Origin: Palaemon carinicauda
Lineage: Eukaryota > Arthropoda > Malacostraca > Decapoda > Palaemonidae
Assembly: GCF_036898095.1 (NCBI RefSeq)
Contig: NC_090759.1
Location: 17,426,658 to 17,490,657, forward strand
DNA length: 64,000 nucleotides
Reading direction: 5' to 3'
Shown: positions 33,401 to 44,131 of the stretch, piece by piece
Layout: every line of letters begins with the position of its first letter
Numbering within the stretch: position 1 is the first letter of the stretch
Position numbers and translations under genes: made by a program
Notes under the pieces: model-generated
Databases searched by the model: none
Told to the model about the DNA's origin: nothing
Seen by the model: the letters and a program-made list of their open reading frames with translations, nothing else

Positions 33401-34034
33401 CACCACTCTGTGGAAGAGCTTACCAGGGGAGTCTTCCTTGACAGACACTCTAGCTGGCAAGTGACGTTCTCGGCAACAGAGATCTTGATTGAGGAGAAGG
33501 TTGCAAAGTGTGCCATGCAGGCCACTTCGTGGCTGGGGTCTCTGGGCATCCTGCTGTGATCCGAGGAACTGTCGAAGGAGAGCACCAGGAAGGCCCTGGA
33601 GACCTTCCTCCTTTCGGGCACACGCACCATTGAGTTTCTGGCCCACCAAGTCTTGAACTTGTGGGCAAACTCGATCCTGAAGCGACGTGATGCGGTGGCC
33701 GAGAGGTTCCACTCGAAGGTCCCAGCCGTGGATGTTTGCAAGCTCAGACACACTTCCCTCCTGGAAGAGTTTGTTTGAGCCCAAGGATGTGGAACAGGCA
33801 GCTGAGAGGTGGAGAAAATTGAACCATGATTCTCTTCTCCAAAGGGCTCTTACAACAAAGAAAAAACCTCCAGCACCTCAACAACCTCGCCAGTCTAAGA
33901 TGACGAAACCGGCAGCGGCAGCAAAGACGACGGTGTCCAAGCAGCAGTCCTTTCCTGTCAAAGACAAGAAGGGCAGAAAATCCTCCAGGGGAGGCAAGAA
34001 TCCTAGAGGGAGCGGCCGAGGCCGCAAACGCTAG
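30436..34034 (+). pseudogene. DIRS D1 gag, broken
   Basis: Gag-like gene related to C. The best start is ATG 30436 (MRICPGLPNRPCGTYM), which puts the Cys motif DPHTLCPFCGGQRC near the N-terminus, one CxxC pair being shortened to a single Cys (KVCREW). The first frame is open to 32349 (638 codons). It passes through an acidic DPLSIVDIVVAEAS block and an Arg/Ser/Pro-rich domain (about 31450-32280) of SPARQ and SPVRHR repeats. The C-terminal core then continues in other frames (32289-32813, 32864-33166, 33230-33559, 33687-34034) with the conserved CIPPRREPKD and KCAMQATSWL blocks and the basic GRKSSRGGKNPRGSGRGRKR end. At least four frame changes. Confidence 0.78.
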
Positions 34035-34052
34035 GATTGGCAATCCCCCTGC

Positions 34053-35781
34053 ATGTCCACCAGTGGGGGGATGCCTGCAAAGTTGCGCATTGAGGTGGTA
34101 GCAACTCGGGGCCGATTCCTGGGCGATTTCCGTGATCAGTCAGGGATATCGCGTCCCGTTCATAACATCTCTTCCTCCCCTGACAGTGAATCTAGTGTCG
34201 TTGAGCTCGTATGCCATGGGATCGGCAAAGGGGCTAGCCCTACGGGCAGAAGTCGAGACCATGCTGAAGAAGGATGCTCTCCAAGAGGCCGTCGATGGGT
34301 CCCCAGGCTTCTTCAGTTGACTCTTTCTGGTAAAGAAGGCGTCTGGAGGCCAGTCATCGACCTCTCAGCTCTGAACAAGTTTGTCAAACAAACTCCGTTC
34401 AGCATGGAGACAGCAGACACGGTCAGACTTGCAGTGAGACCGCAAGACTTCATGTGTACTCTGGATCTGAAGGACGCGTACTTCCAGATCCCAATCCATC
34501 CGTCTTCCAGGAAGTACTTAAGATTCAGCCTAGACAACAAGATCTACCAGTTCGGTTTCTCCACAGCACCCCAGGTATTCACCAGAGTGTTCACCCTGAT
34601 CTCTTCGTTGGCACACAGGATCGGCATCCGTCTCCTCCGTTATCTGGAGGACTGGCTGATCCTAGCAGACTCGGAGTCGACCCTTCTTCGACACCGAGAC
34701 AAGCTTCAGGGACTTTGCCAAGATCTAGGGATCATGGTAAATCTCGAGAAGTCTTCTCTGCTTCCATCTCAACGACTGGTATATCTAGGCATGATATTGG
34801 ACACCAATCTCCATAAAGCCTTTCCATCAGACAACAGGATAGCAAGGCTGAGGAGGGTCACAGATCCTTTCCTCAGACGAGAAGAGCTACCAACCCAATC
34901 GTGGTTACGTCTCCTAGGTCACCTTTCCTCCTTGGTCCGTCTAGTTCCAAACAGCCGCCTCAGGATGAGATCCCTGCAATCGCGGCTCAAGTCCCGGTGG
35001 AATCAAGGCCACGATTCCCCGGACATTCTGGTCCCTATGGGTCCTGCGGAACGGACGGACCTTCAGTGGTGGGTGACAGACGAAAACCTACGAAAGGGAG
35101 TGGATCTTCTTGTCCTCCCCCCGGGATTTGATGCTGTTCTCGGACGCTTCAAAATGGGGAGGAGGGGGGGGGGGGAGGCATGTTCTGAACCACAGGATCT
35201 CAGGGCTATGGTCAGAATCAGAAAAGTGCCGCCACATAAATCTGCTAGAGATGAAGGCCGTATATCTGGCACTTCAACAGTTCCAACAGACCCTGGCGGG
35301 TCACTCCGTGGTGGTGATGAGCGACAACACCACGGTAGTGGCTTACATCAACAAGCAGGGAGGTACCTTTTCACAACAGCTATCCCATCTTGCAGTAGAG
35401 ATACTGAGATGGACCGAAGTCCACTCGATTTCACTATTGGCTCGCTTCATTTCGGGCAAAAGGAATGTGCTCGCCGACGGTCTGAGCAGAGCATCGCAGA
35501 TAGTGAGTACCGAGTGGTCTTTGGATCCTCTAGTAGCCAACAAAATCCTGACTTTGTGGGGTTCCCCGACGGTGGACCTGTTCACGACAGCCTTGAACTT
35601 CAAGCTTCCGCTGTACTGTTCCCCAGTCCCAGACCCCAAGGCACTCTGGCAAGATGCCTTCCAACAACGGTGGGACAACATCGACATTTACGCCTTTCCA
35701 CCATTCTGTCTGATGAGAAGGGTGCTCAACAAGACCAGAATATCGGTCAACCTGTCAATGACCTTAATAGCTCCGCTATAG
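34053..35781 (+). pseudogene. DIRS D1 RT-RNase H, catalytically dead
   Basis: RT-RNase H related to C and D2. Defects: TGA at 34318-34320 where relatives have CGA, a frameshift just after it, a short deletion removing the KVLC part before GFSTAPQVF, a change of the catalytic YLDD to YLED at 34641-34652, and an 11-G run at 35165-35175 in place of GWGAHVL. The RNase H rest (ELKAV-like EMKAVYLAL, MSDNTTVVAY, RNVLADGLSR) lies in a third frame up to the stop at 35779-35781. The change in the second YxDD position alone should abolish or strongly reduce polymerase activity. Confidence 0.88.
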
Positions 35782-35869
35782 TATCATGCAGAGTGGTTCC
35801 CGGACCTTCTGCAGCTCCTGACGGAACTCCCGAGAGAACTTCCTCCGCGACACGAGCTACTCAGGCAAC

Positions 35870-36891
35870 CACACTGCAACATCTTCCACAAAGCCATAGC
35901 ATCGCTTCGGTTTCACGCCTGGAGACTATCCAGCATCTCGGCACCTACGAAAGTTATCCGCAGGGGTCTATCAGGCGAAGTGGAGAGTCTTCTGTGGTTG
36001 GTGTTGTGGAAGGGGTATCTCTCTCCTCGATGCCACTATTCCAACAATAGCGGAGTTTCTTGTTTATTTGCGGGAAGAAATGCACCTTTCAGTCTCGACA
36101 GTGAAAGGCTATCGCTCAGCCTTAAGCCTGGCCTTCAGGCTGAAAGGAATGGACATTTCCTCCTCGCTGGAACTTTCTCTACTCATACGAAGCTTCGAGC
36201 TTACCTGCCCTCAGTCGGAAGTGAGACCTCCTTCATGGAACGTGGTTCGAGTCCTCAGGTCTCTTAAGAGATCTCTGTTCGAACCATTACGCCAGGCTTC
36301 TGATCGTCACCTGACTTGGAAGACGGTGTTCCTACTCGCATTGGCCTCAGCCAAGCGAATCGGTGAACTTCATGGTCTCTCGTACGACGTCGCCCATTCA
36401 AGGGGATGGTGGGAGGTAACGTTCAGGTTTGTCCCTGAGTTCCGGACCCATGGGTTGACTCCTTCTGGATTTCGAGTCTCCGTTCTGTAACAGATGACCC
36501 AGATCATCTCCTACTGTGCCCAGTAAGGAGTCTGAGGCTCTATCTTAAGAGAACAGCTGCAGTTTGTCCTCGAGTGCAAGCATTGTGTGTGAGCACAAGA
36601 AGAACGAAGAGGAAGGTCACTAAGAACACCATCTCAGCATGGATTCGCAGGGTCATCCACCATTCCCTGAATCCAGACCCTCCTCTGTCACGTCGTCCTA
36701 GAGCACACGATGTCAGAGGCATCGCTACATCCCTGGCATTCAAGAGGAATTACTCAATGACGCAGGTTCTACAAGCTGGGGTATGGAAGCGTCAAACGAC
36801 CTTCACAGCCCACTACCTGCAGGACGTGACCCACAGGAGGCTCGATACGTTTTCTATCGGCCCTGTGGTGGCTGCACAACAGCTGGTCTAA
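35870..36891 (+). pseudogene. DIRS D1 tyrosine recombinase, broken
   Basis: A deletion of about 50 bp near 35940 removes the AERGFSQQV segment. A frame open at 36068-36490 encodes TVKGYRSALSLAF and LASAKRIGELHGL (first catalytic Arg). A second deletion removes VAKTQN-type sequence near 36440. Another frame at 36574-36891 carries HDVRGIATS and TFTAHYLQDV and ends in VVAAQQLV. All four catalytic residues survive but in different frames. Confidence 0.85.
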
Positions 36892-37360
36892 TCCTCAGGT
36901 TCCTTAATGGACAAGTAGCAGAAGGTTGAGGGCATTGTTACCCGGTTTTAGTCTGCATGAATGAAAAAGTATGCCTGGCCCTTACTCTTTTCTTCATCCT
37001 CCCCTCTCTTGGGGAAAGCAGCATCCTGGGTTCTCTGCACAGCTGACCTCAAACCACTGCAGGTAAACCATGCTTCCTTGTGTTCCTAGTATTAAAATAA
37101 TACTGTCGCGTCCCCCATACCCTGACGAGGTGGTATTGGGAACGTCCTATCCTAGAATTCCATCTAAAGGATTCCAGGTCAACTTCCTAGGACGAGTCAC
37201 ACTTCATTCCTTCACACACAAGCTTACATAGGCCGCTAACTAGCGAGGGGGTAGTTAACCCTTGTTAAAAATCTAATGGCTCGTCATTCAGCTACGCCGA
37301 AAGTAATACCCTATTTAAATAGCTAAGGTTTGTATGGTTAGGAAAAATACCAGTTATCCA
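36892..37360 (+). repeat. DIRS D1 3' end lacking the ICR
   Basis: 3'UTR followed directly by the inner part of the right repeat (GGCTCGTCATTCAGCTACGC at about 37275-37295, complement of 30200-30222). The ICR seen in C, F and the B copies is absent. The same deletion is present at 43670-43815. Confidence 0.8.
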
Positions 37361-37492
37361 TCTGTGTTATTATTCCTCCTGTCCCGGAAGGCCGCGATAT
37401 TTTGTGAATCGTATCTACTAATGCTAGTTATGTTTCTATGATCGGATTCAGACAACCTACTCTATTCTGATACCTTACTTTACCCTATATTT
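37361..37492. repeat. Flank segment duplicated at 43820-43953
   Basis: Begins near TTATCCATC and ends CCTATATTT. Nearly identical to 43815-43953; both diverge abruptly after CCCTATATTT. No ORF. Probably the DNA next to D1 before the duplication. Confidence 0.85.
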
Positions 37493-37504
37493 GTTACGTA
37501 TTGT

Positions 37505-37529
37505 TAGAGAGAGAGAGAGAGAGAGAGAG
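37505..37529. repeat. (GA)n microsatellite
   Basis: About 12 GA dinucleotides at the joint between the D1 flank and D2. Confidence 0.95.
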
Positions 37530-37542
37530 TCGTATCTACTAA

Positions 37543-39735
37543 TGGTAGCGCGCCCACTCTCCCCTGTGCGGCCAGCGCGCCCTCGTTCACCTCAGAGGGC
37601 AGTTCCTGCACCAACTGCGCATCGTTCTCCTGCGCGCCAGCGCGCAAGCTCACCTTTGCGCACTCACGAGACTGCGTAATCGCGCCCACGCCCTGTGCTT
37701 CCTGACATATGTGCTCCACGCCCACGCGCTAGGGATATTTCTCCTGTGCACGCGCGCCTCATAATTTCGCCCGCACGGACTCGTCAGCAGGTTCCTGCGA
37801 GCCCGCGCACACGCGAGCAGAAGGTTGCTCACGCTCCAGCTCCTATCCTGCCTTCAACACCGCCCCACGTTCCAGCTCCTGCGCGCCGCACACACTCGCC
37901 ATCACCTGTACGCGCCCGCGCCCTCGGTCACGCGTGAAATTCCTATACCACACGTTCCTGCCGCGCGCGATCCAGGGCAGGGCTCATTGTGCGACTGCCA
38001 GCGCGATTCACGCCGCGATTGCCAGCGCGATCCCGCACACGACTTCATGGGACTTCAGGCGGACAGATCTTCTTCTCGTTTCCCCCGTCACAAGCGCAGA
38101 ACAGCGCTTGTCGGAGGAGGGGAGCTTTCCGGACAGGTCTAAGGACTCTTTTTCAGCTCAGGCAAACCCTCATTTGTCGACTTCTCCTAGGGATCGTTCG
38201 ATCCCCTTCCCTCCAGAGGGAGTGTCTGACAGCGCGACTGTCAGCCAACAGCCCTGGTTTGGTACCATAGTCAGAGCTCTCATGCAGGCTTTTAAGCCTG
38301 TGTTCTCTGAACTAGGTCACAAAGCAGTGGCTACCTTGTCTCCCCTGAAGAGGAAGAGAGGAGTTCCCTCCGTGGTGACTTCTCCGCGGGCTAAGCTGTC
38401 TCCTCGGAAATCCTTGCGCAAGACTCCTTCTCCTCCCCAGACTTTCTCAGCCTACCCTGCGGATGAGGATTTCCCATCCTCAGGGGAGTCGGATGAGCCG
38501 GTCCGTTCCCCCATCGCACCAATGGGGGAAACTCCGCCTCTCCCTGAGAAGTCTCCTCACGCCGGGTTGGAGAAGAGCCTGCATCCATCGTTGCTAGAGT
38601 CCTGTATCCCTCCCAGGAGGGAGCCGAAGGACTCAAAGACTTTGCCGAAGTCTTCTACAAGGATAAGACAGGAATCAGCTAGACCTTCGGAGAATGTCCA
38701 CGTGTCCCCCCAGGAAGAGCCACTGGGGACTGGAGACTTTGCTGCTAGCCCTTCGGGAGGAGAGCATCAAGAGTCAGAACATGCGTTCTGGCAAGTTCTG
38801 ACCCTCATGAGAAATCTCAACTGGTTTCCGGCCCTGAGATTCCTCCTCGTGAGGGGAAGGACACGGTTTTGGACCGAGTCTATGGCACCCAGAAACCCTC
38901 TAGGACCAGTGCAGCCTTGCCCTGGTCACAAGGGATGAAGAGTGAAGAGTGCTAGAGACAAGGTCGAAGGCCAGCTCTCCGAGCTTGCCTCCTCCAACAG
39001 ATCCAGCGCCAGTAACAAGCTCCTCCCTCCTCCTCGAGTCCACCAGAGGAGGTACTTTGAGATCTTAGAGGAGACTTGTTAGAATCTTCCCATTCACCAT
39101 TCTGTGGAAGAACTCACTGGGGGAGTCCCTCTCGAGAGACTTTCCAACCGGCAGGTTTCGTATTCTGCCACTGAGATCTTAAGCCAGGGGAAGGTGGCGA
39201 AGTGTGCCATGCAGGCAACTGCGTGGCTTGACATCTGGCTGGGGTCTCTGGGCATCCTGGTGCGTTCTGAGGACCTGTCCAAAGAAAGCACCAGGAAGGC
39301 ACTGGAGACATTCTTACTCTGGTATGCGGACCATCGAGTTTCTGGCCCATTAAGTCTCGAGCTTGTGGGCCAATACGATCCTGAAATGTCGAGACGCAGT
39401 TGCCGAGAGGTTCCACCAGAAAGTCCCCAGTTCCGACGTTAGCAGGCTCAGACACTTCCGTGCTCGGTAAGAGTCTGTTTGAGCCTAAGGATGTGGAGCT
39501 AGCCGCTGAGAGGTGGAGGAAGTCCAACCAAGACTCCCTCCTCCACAGGGCCCTGACATCTAGGCCCTACAAACCTCCAGCAACTCAACAGCCCCGTCCA
39601 GCTAAGAATACGAAAAAGACTACAGCAGCGAAGCCAAAGGTGTCCAAGCCCTTTCCCGTCAAGGACAGGAAGGGCAGGAAGTCCTCTAGGGGAGGTAAAA
39701 ATCCTAGAGGGAGCGGCCGTGGCCGTAAACGCTAG
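37543..39735 (+). pseudogene. DIRS D2 gag, 5'-truncated and frameshifted
   Basis: Starts in the Arg/Ser/Pro-rich domain (SPVRPARPRSPQRAV, HRSPARQRAS) and runs through several frames: 37934-38938, then fragments 39104-39442 and 39400-39735. Conserved gag blocks: CIPPRREPKDSK (about 38612), ESEHAFWQVLTLMRNL (about 38773), KCAMQATAWLDIWLGSLGIL (about 39200) and the basic end KGRKSSRGGKNPRGSGRGRK. The N-terminal zinc motif is lost by truncation. Confidence 0.78.
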
Positions 39736-41538
39736 GATTGGCTGTCCCCCTGCATGTCCACCAGTGGGGGGATGCCTACAAAGTTACGCGACAAGGTGGC
39801 AGCAACTCAGGCCAGATACCTGGACAATTTCCGTGATCGCTCAGGGTTATCGCGTCCCGTTCACATCCTCTCTACCTCCCCTGACAGTGAGGCCAGTGTC
39901 ATTGAGCTCCCTTACCATGGGATCGGTAAGGGGGCAAGCCCTACGGGCAGAAGTCGAGACCATGTTGAAGAAGGACGCTCTCCAAGAGGTGGTAGACGGG
40001 TCCCCAGGCTTCTACAGTCGACTCTTTCTTGTAAAGAAGGCGTCTGGAGGCTGGAGACCAGTCATCGACCTCTCGACCCTGAACGGGTTTGTCAGACAGA
40101 CTCCGTTCAGCATGGAGACGGCAGACACGTTCAGACTCACAGTGAGACCGCAAGACTTCATGTGTACACTGGACCTGAAGGACGCGTACTTCCAGATCCC
40201 AGTCCATCGGTCTTCCAGGAAGTACCTAAGATTTTGCCTAGACAACAAGATCTATCAGTTCAAGGTGCTGTGCTTCGGTCTCTCCACAGCTCCTCAAGTG
40301 TTCACCAGAGTGTTCACCCTGATTTCATCGTGGGCTCACAGGATCGGTATCCGTCTCCTCCGTTACCTGGACGACTGGCTGATAGTGGCAGACTCGGAGG
40401 CAACCCTTCTTCGCCACCGAGACAGGCTTCTCGAGCTTTGCCAGGATCTGGGGATCATGGTGAATCTCGAGAAGTCCTCTCTGCAGCCCTTTCAGAAACT
40501 GGTATACCTAGGCATGGTCATAGACACCAATCTCCACCAAGCCTTCTCATCAGACGACAGGATAGCAAGGCTGAGGAAAGTCGCAAGGCCTTTCCTCAAA
40601 CGAGAAGAACTTCCAGCCCAAATGTGGTTACGTCTCCTCGGCCACCTCTCTTCCTTGGTCCGTCCGGTTCTCAATGGTCGCCTCAGAATGAGATCCCTCC
40701 AGTGGCGACTCAAGTCTCGGTGGAATCAAGGACACGATTCCCCGGACTTTCTGATCCCTATGGGTCCTGCGGAACAGACGGACCTTCAGTGGTGGCTGGC
40801 AGACGAGAACTTACAAAAAGGAGTGGATCTTCTCATCTTTCCCCCGGATTTGATGTTGTTTTCGGACGCATCAAAGATAGGGTGGGGGGCCCACGTTCTG
40901 AACCACAGGACCTCAGGCCTGTGGTCAGAATCAGAAAGGTACCTCCACATAACCCTGCTAGAAATGAAGGCCGTATCCCTGGCACTTCAGAAGTTCCATC
41001 AGGTCCTGGCAAACCACTCAGTGGTGGTGATGAGCGACAACACCACAGTAGTGGCTTATATCAACAAGCAGGGATGTACCTTCTCAGAACAGCTATCTCA
41101 TCTTGCAATAGAGATACTGAGATGGTCCGAAGCCCACTCGGTCACACTTTCAGCTCTCTCCATTCCAGGCAAAAGGAATGTGCTCGCCGACAGTCTGAGC
41201 AGAGGGATGCAGATCGTGAGTACTGAATGGTCTTTGGATCCTCAAGTAGCCAACAAAGTCCTGACTTTGTGGGGTTCCCCGACTGTGAATCTGTTCGCTA
41301 CAGCGCTGAACTTCAAGCTCCCGCTGTACTGCTCCCCAGTCCCGGACTCAAGGGCTCTCTGGCAAAATGCCTTCCAACAACGGTGGGACAACATCGACGT
41401 TTACGCCTTTCCCCCATTCTGTCTGATGAGGAGGGTGCTCAACAAGACCAGAATATCTGTCAATCTATCGATAACCCTGATAGCTCCGGTATGGCATCAC
41501 GCAGAATGGTTCCCGGACCTCCTGCAACTCCTGACGGA

Positions 41539-41569
<31 letters not shown>

Positions 41570-42034
41570 GGGAGAACTCCCTCCATGTCACGAGCTACTC
41601 AAACAGCCACACGCCAACATCTTCCACAAAGCCGTAGCTTCGCTTCAACTTCACTCCTGGAGACTATCCAGCACCTCCTAGCTGAGAGAGGATTTTCGCA
41701 ACAAGTTGCGAATAGGATGTCTGGACACCTGCGCAGGTCATCCGTAGGGGTCTACCAGGCAAAGTGGCGAGTCTTCTGTGGTTGGTGTCGTGGAAGGAGT
41801 ATCTCTCCACTCGATGCCACTATTCCAACAATAGCGGAGTTCTTCGTGTATTTGCGGGAAGAAATGCGCCTTTCAGTCGTGGCGGTTAAAGGCTATCGCT
41901 CAGCCTTAAGCCTAGCTTTCAGGGTCAAAGGAGTGGACGTTTCTTCCTCGCTGCAACTTTCTCTACTCATACGGAGTTATGAGCTTACCTGCCCTCAGTC
42001 GGAAGTGAGACCTCCTCCATGGAACGTGGTTTGA
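39719..42034 (+). pseudogene. DIRS D2 RT-RNase H fused to part of recombinase
   Basis: Open frame of 771 residues. RT motifs are intact: GGWRPVIDLSTLNGFV, TLDLKDAYFQIP, FGLSTAPQVF and catalytic YLDD at residues 216-219. RNase H is intact with LFSDASKIGWGAHVL, EMKAVSLAL, MSDNTTVVAY and RNVLADSLSR. Near residue 609 a run of 28 C (41542-41569), not present in relatives, encodes Pro residues and switches the frame into the recombinase: AERGFSQQVA, SVGVYQAKWRVFCGWCRGR and AVKGYRSALSLAF. The frame ends at TGA 42032-42034 where relatives have CGA (Arg). RT-RNase H could be functional; the recombinase is not. It begins by overlapping the gag end. Confidence 0.88.
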
Positions 42035-42701
42035 GTTCTCAGGTCTCTGAAGAGACCTCCCTACGAACCATTATGCCAGGCTTCAGATCGACACCTTACT
42101 TGGAAGATGGTGTTCCTGCTAGCTTTGGCCTCGACCAAACGAGTCAGCGAACTCCATGGTCTCTCATACGACATCGCCCATTCAAGGGGATGGGGGGAGG
42201 TAACGTTCAGATTCGTCCCTGAGTTTGTTGCCAAGACTCAGAATCGGAGAGTGCCGGACCCTAGGTTCGACTCTCCAGGTTTCTAGTCTTCGTTCTGTAA
42301 CAGATGACCCAGACTATCTCCTACTGTGCCCAGTAAGGAGTCTGAGGTTGTATCTTAAAAGAACAGCTGCAGTTCGTCCCCAAGTGCGAGCCTTGTTTGT
42401 GAGCACTGGGAAAACAAAGAGGAGGGTCACCAGGAATACCATCTCAGCCTGGATTCGCAAGGTAATACACCTAGTCTTGAATCCTGACCCTCCTCCATCA
42501 CGTCACCCCAGAGCACATGATGTCAGGGGCATAGCTACGTCCCTGGCTTTCAAAAAGAACTATTCAGTGTCGCAGGTCCTGCTAGCTGGGGTGTGGAAGC
42601 GTCAGACCACCTTCACAGCCCACTACCTGCAAGACGTGACACATAGGAGACTCGATACGTTCTCTATCGGCCCTGTGGTGGCTGCACAACAGCTGGTCTA
42701 A
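42035..42701 (+). pseudogene. DIRS D2 recombinase C-terminal part
   Basis: After the TGA the same frame continues with LALASTKRVSELHGLS (first catalytic Arg) to about 42284. A small indel then moves the rest to the frame 42225-42701, which holds the motifs HDVRGIATS and TFTAHYLQDV and ends VVAAQQLV. All catalytic residues are encoded but separated by one stop and one frameshift. Confidence 0.85.
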
Positions 42702-43953
42702 TCCTCAGGTTCCTTAATGGACAAGTAGCAGAAGGTTGATGGCATTGTTACCCGGTTTTAGTCTGCATGAATGAAAAAGTATGCCTGGCCCTTACTCTTT
42801 TCTTCATCCTCCCCTCTCTTGGGGAAAGCAGCATCCTGGGTTCTCTGCACAGCTGACCTCAAACCACTGAAGGTAAACCATGCTTCCTAGTGTTCCTAGT
42901 ATTAAAATAATACTGTCGCGTCCCCCATACCCTGACGAGGTGGTATTGGGAACGTCCTATCCTAGAATTCCATCTAAAGGATTCCAGGTCAACTTCCTAG
43001 GACGAGTCACACTTCAAGGTAGTAGGTTGGCCAGGGCACCAGCCACCCGTTGAGATACTACCGCTAGAGAGTTATGGGGTCTTTTGACTGGCCAGACAGT
43101 ACTACATTGGATCCTCCTCTCTGGTTACGGTTCATTTTCCCTTTGCCTACATACACACTGAATAGTCTGGCATATTCTTTACATATTCTCCTCTATCCTC
43201 ATACACCTGACAACACAGATTACCAAACAATTCTTCATCACCCAAGGGGTTATTGCACTGTAATTGTTCAGTGCCACTTTCCTCTTGGTAAGGGTAGAAG
43301 AGACTCTTTAGCTATGGTAAGCAGCTCTTCTAGGAGAAGGACACTCCAAAATCAAACCACTGTTCTCTAGTCTTGGGTAGTGCCATAGCCTCTGTACCAT
43401 GGCCTTTCACTGTCTTGGGTTAGAGTTCTCTTGCTTGAGGGTACACTCGAGCACACTCTCCTATCTTATTTCTCTTCCTTTTGTTTTGTTAAAGTTTTTA
43501 TAGTTTATATAGGAGATATTTATTGTTGTTACTCTTCTTAGAATATTTTATTTTCCTTTTTTCCTTTCCTCACTGAGCTATTTTCCCTGTTGGAGCCCCA
43601 GGGCTTATAGCATACTGCTTTTCCAACTAGGGTTGTAGCTTAGTAAGTAATAATAATAATAATAATAATTCCTTCACACACAAGCTTACATAGGCCGCTA
43701 ACTAGCGAGGGGGTAGTTAACCCTTGTTAAAAATCTAATGGCTCGTCATTCAGCTACGCCGAAAGTAATACCCTATTTAAATAGCTAAGGTTTGTATGGT
43801 TAGGAAAAATACAAGTTATCCATCCGTGTTATTATTCCTCCTGTCCCGGAAGGCCGCGATATTTTGTGAATCGTATCTACTAATGCTAGTTATGTTTCTA
43901 TGATCGGATTCAGACAACCTACTCTATTCTGATACCTTACTTTACCCTATATT
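42653..43953. repeat. Duplicate of D1 3' end and flank
   Basis: 42653-43017 and 43669-43953 repeat 36848-37212 and 37213-37492 with very few differences (GTTGATGGC for GTTGAGGGC, CTGAAGG for CTGCAGG, CTAGTG for CTTGTG). Upstream of 42650 identity to D1 falls clearly. The non-LTR insertion at 43018-43668 is the only large difference, so it post-dates the duplication. Confidence 0.85.
43018..43668 (+). mobile_element. Non-LTR SINE-like element, long copy
   Basis: 651 bp, starting AGGTAGTAGGTTGGCCAGGG and ending CAACTAGGGTTGTAGCTTAG plus (TAA)n. The empty site in D1 (CACTTCA|TTCCTTCAC at 37212/37213) defines both ends exactly. No convincing target duplication. The head contains GGTAGTA...TACTACC, a possible stem, but I see no firm tRNA A/B boxes. 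No conserved ORF. The 3' tail matches that of the LINE fragment at 59484, which suggests mobilisation by that LINE. Confidence 0.82.
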
Positions 43954-44131
43954 TGGTCTAACCTCAGGCTCCTTAATGGACAGGTAGCAGAAGGTTGAGG
44001 GCATTGTTACCCGGTTTTTAGTCTGCGTGAATGAAAAGGTTTGTCTGGCCCTTATTCTTTTCTTCATCCTCTCCTCCCTTGGAGAAAGCAGCATCCTGGG
44101 TTGTCTGCACAGCTGACCTCAAACCACTGCA

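Larger units (their letters stand above)
30189..37360 (+). mobile_element. DIRS element D1 (main part)
   Basis: Body of D1. Its outer 42 bp are at 16017-16058 on the far side of element C. It holds the left repeat remainder (30189-30340, with an 18-C run at 30246-30263), gag, RT-RNase H, recombinase and a shortened 3' end in which the ICR and part of the right repeat are deleted (joint GGCCGC|TAACTAGCGAGG near 37235). Catalytic changes and stops make it dead. The right boundary near 37360 is uncertain. Confidence 0.82.
37493..43815 (+). mobile_element. DIRS element D2, 5'-truncated
   Basis: DIRS copy starting inside the gag RS-like region, just after a (GA)n run and a 15-bp copy (TCGTATCTACTAATG, 37530) of flank sequence also at 37409. 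It has gag, fused RT-RNase H-recombinase and a 3' end identical in structure to that of D1. No left inverted repeat. It carries a 651-bp non-LTR insertion at 43018-43668. The layout suggests that D2 arose by recombination or duplication with D1-like DNA. Confidence 0.82.

Noticed and set aside
37361..37492. An independent gene or RNA in the duplicated flank
   Set aside because: No ORF, no structure beyond chance. It is explained as DNA carried along by the D1/D2 duplication.
43018..43100. tRNA-derived SINE head
   Set aside because: GTTGAGATAC loosely resembles a B box, but no matching A box or cloverleaf could be drawn with confidence.
43074..43370. 98-codon ORF in the SINE-like element
   Set aside because: Its shorter relative lacks it and it has no recognisable motif. 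Chance frame.
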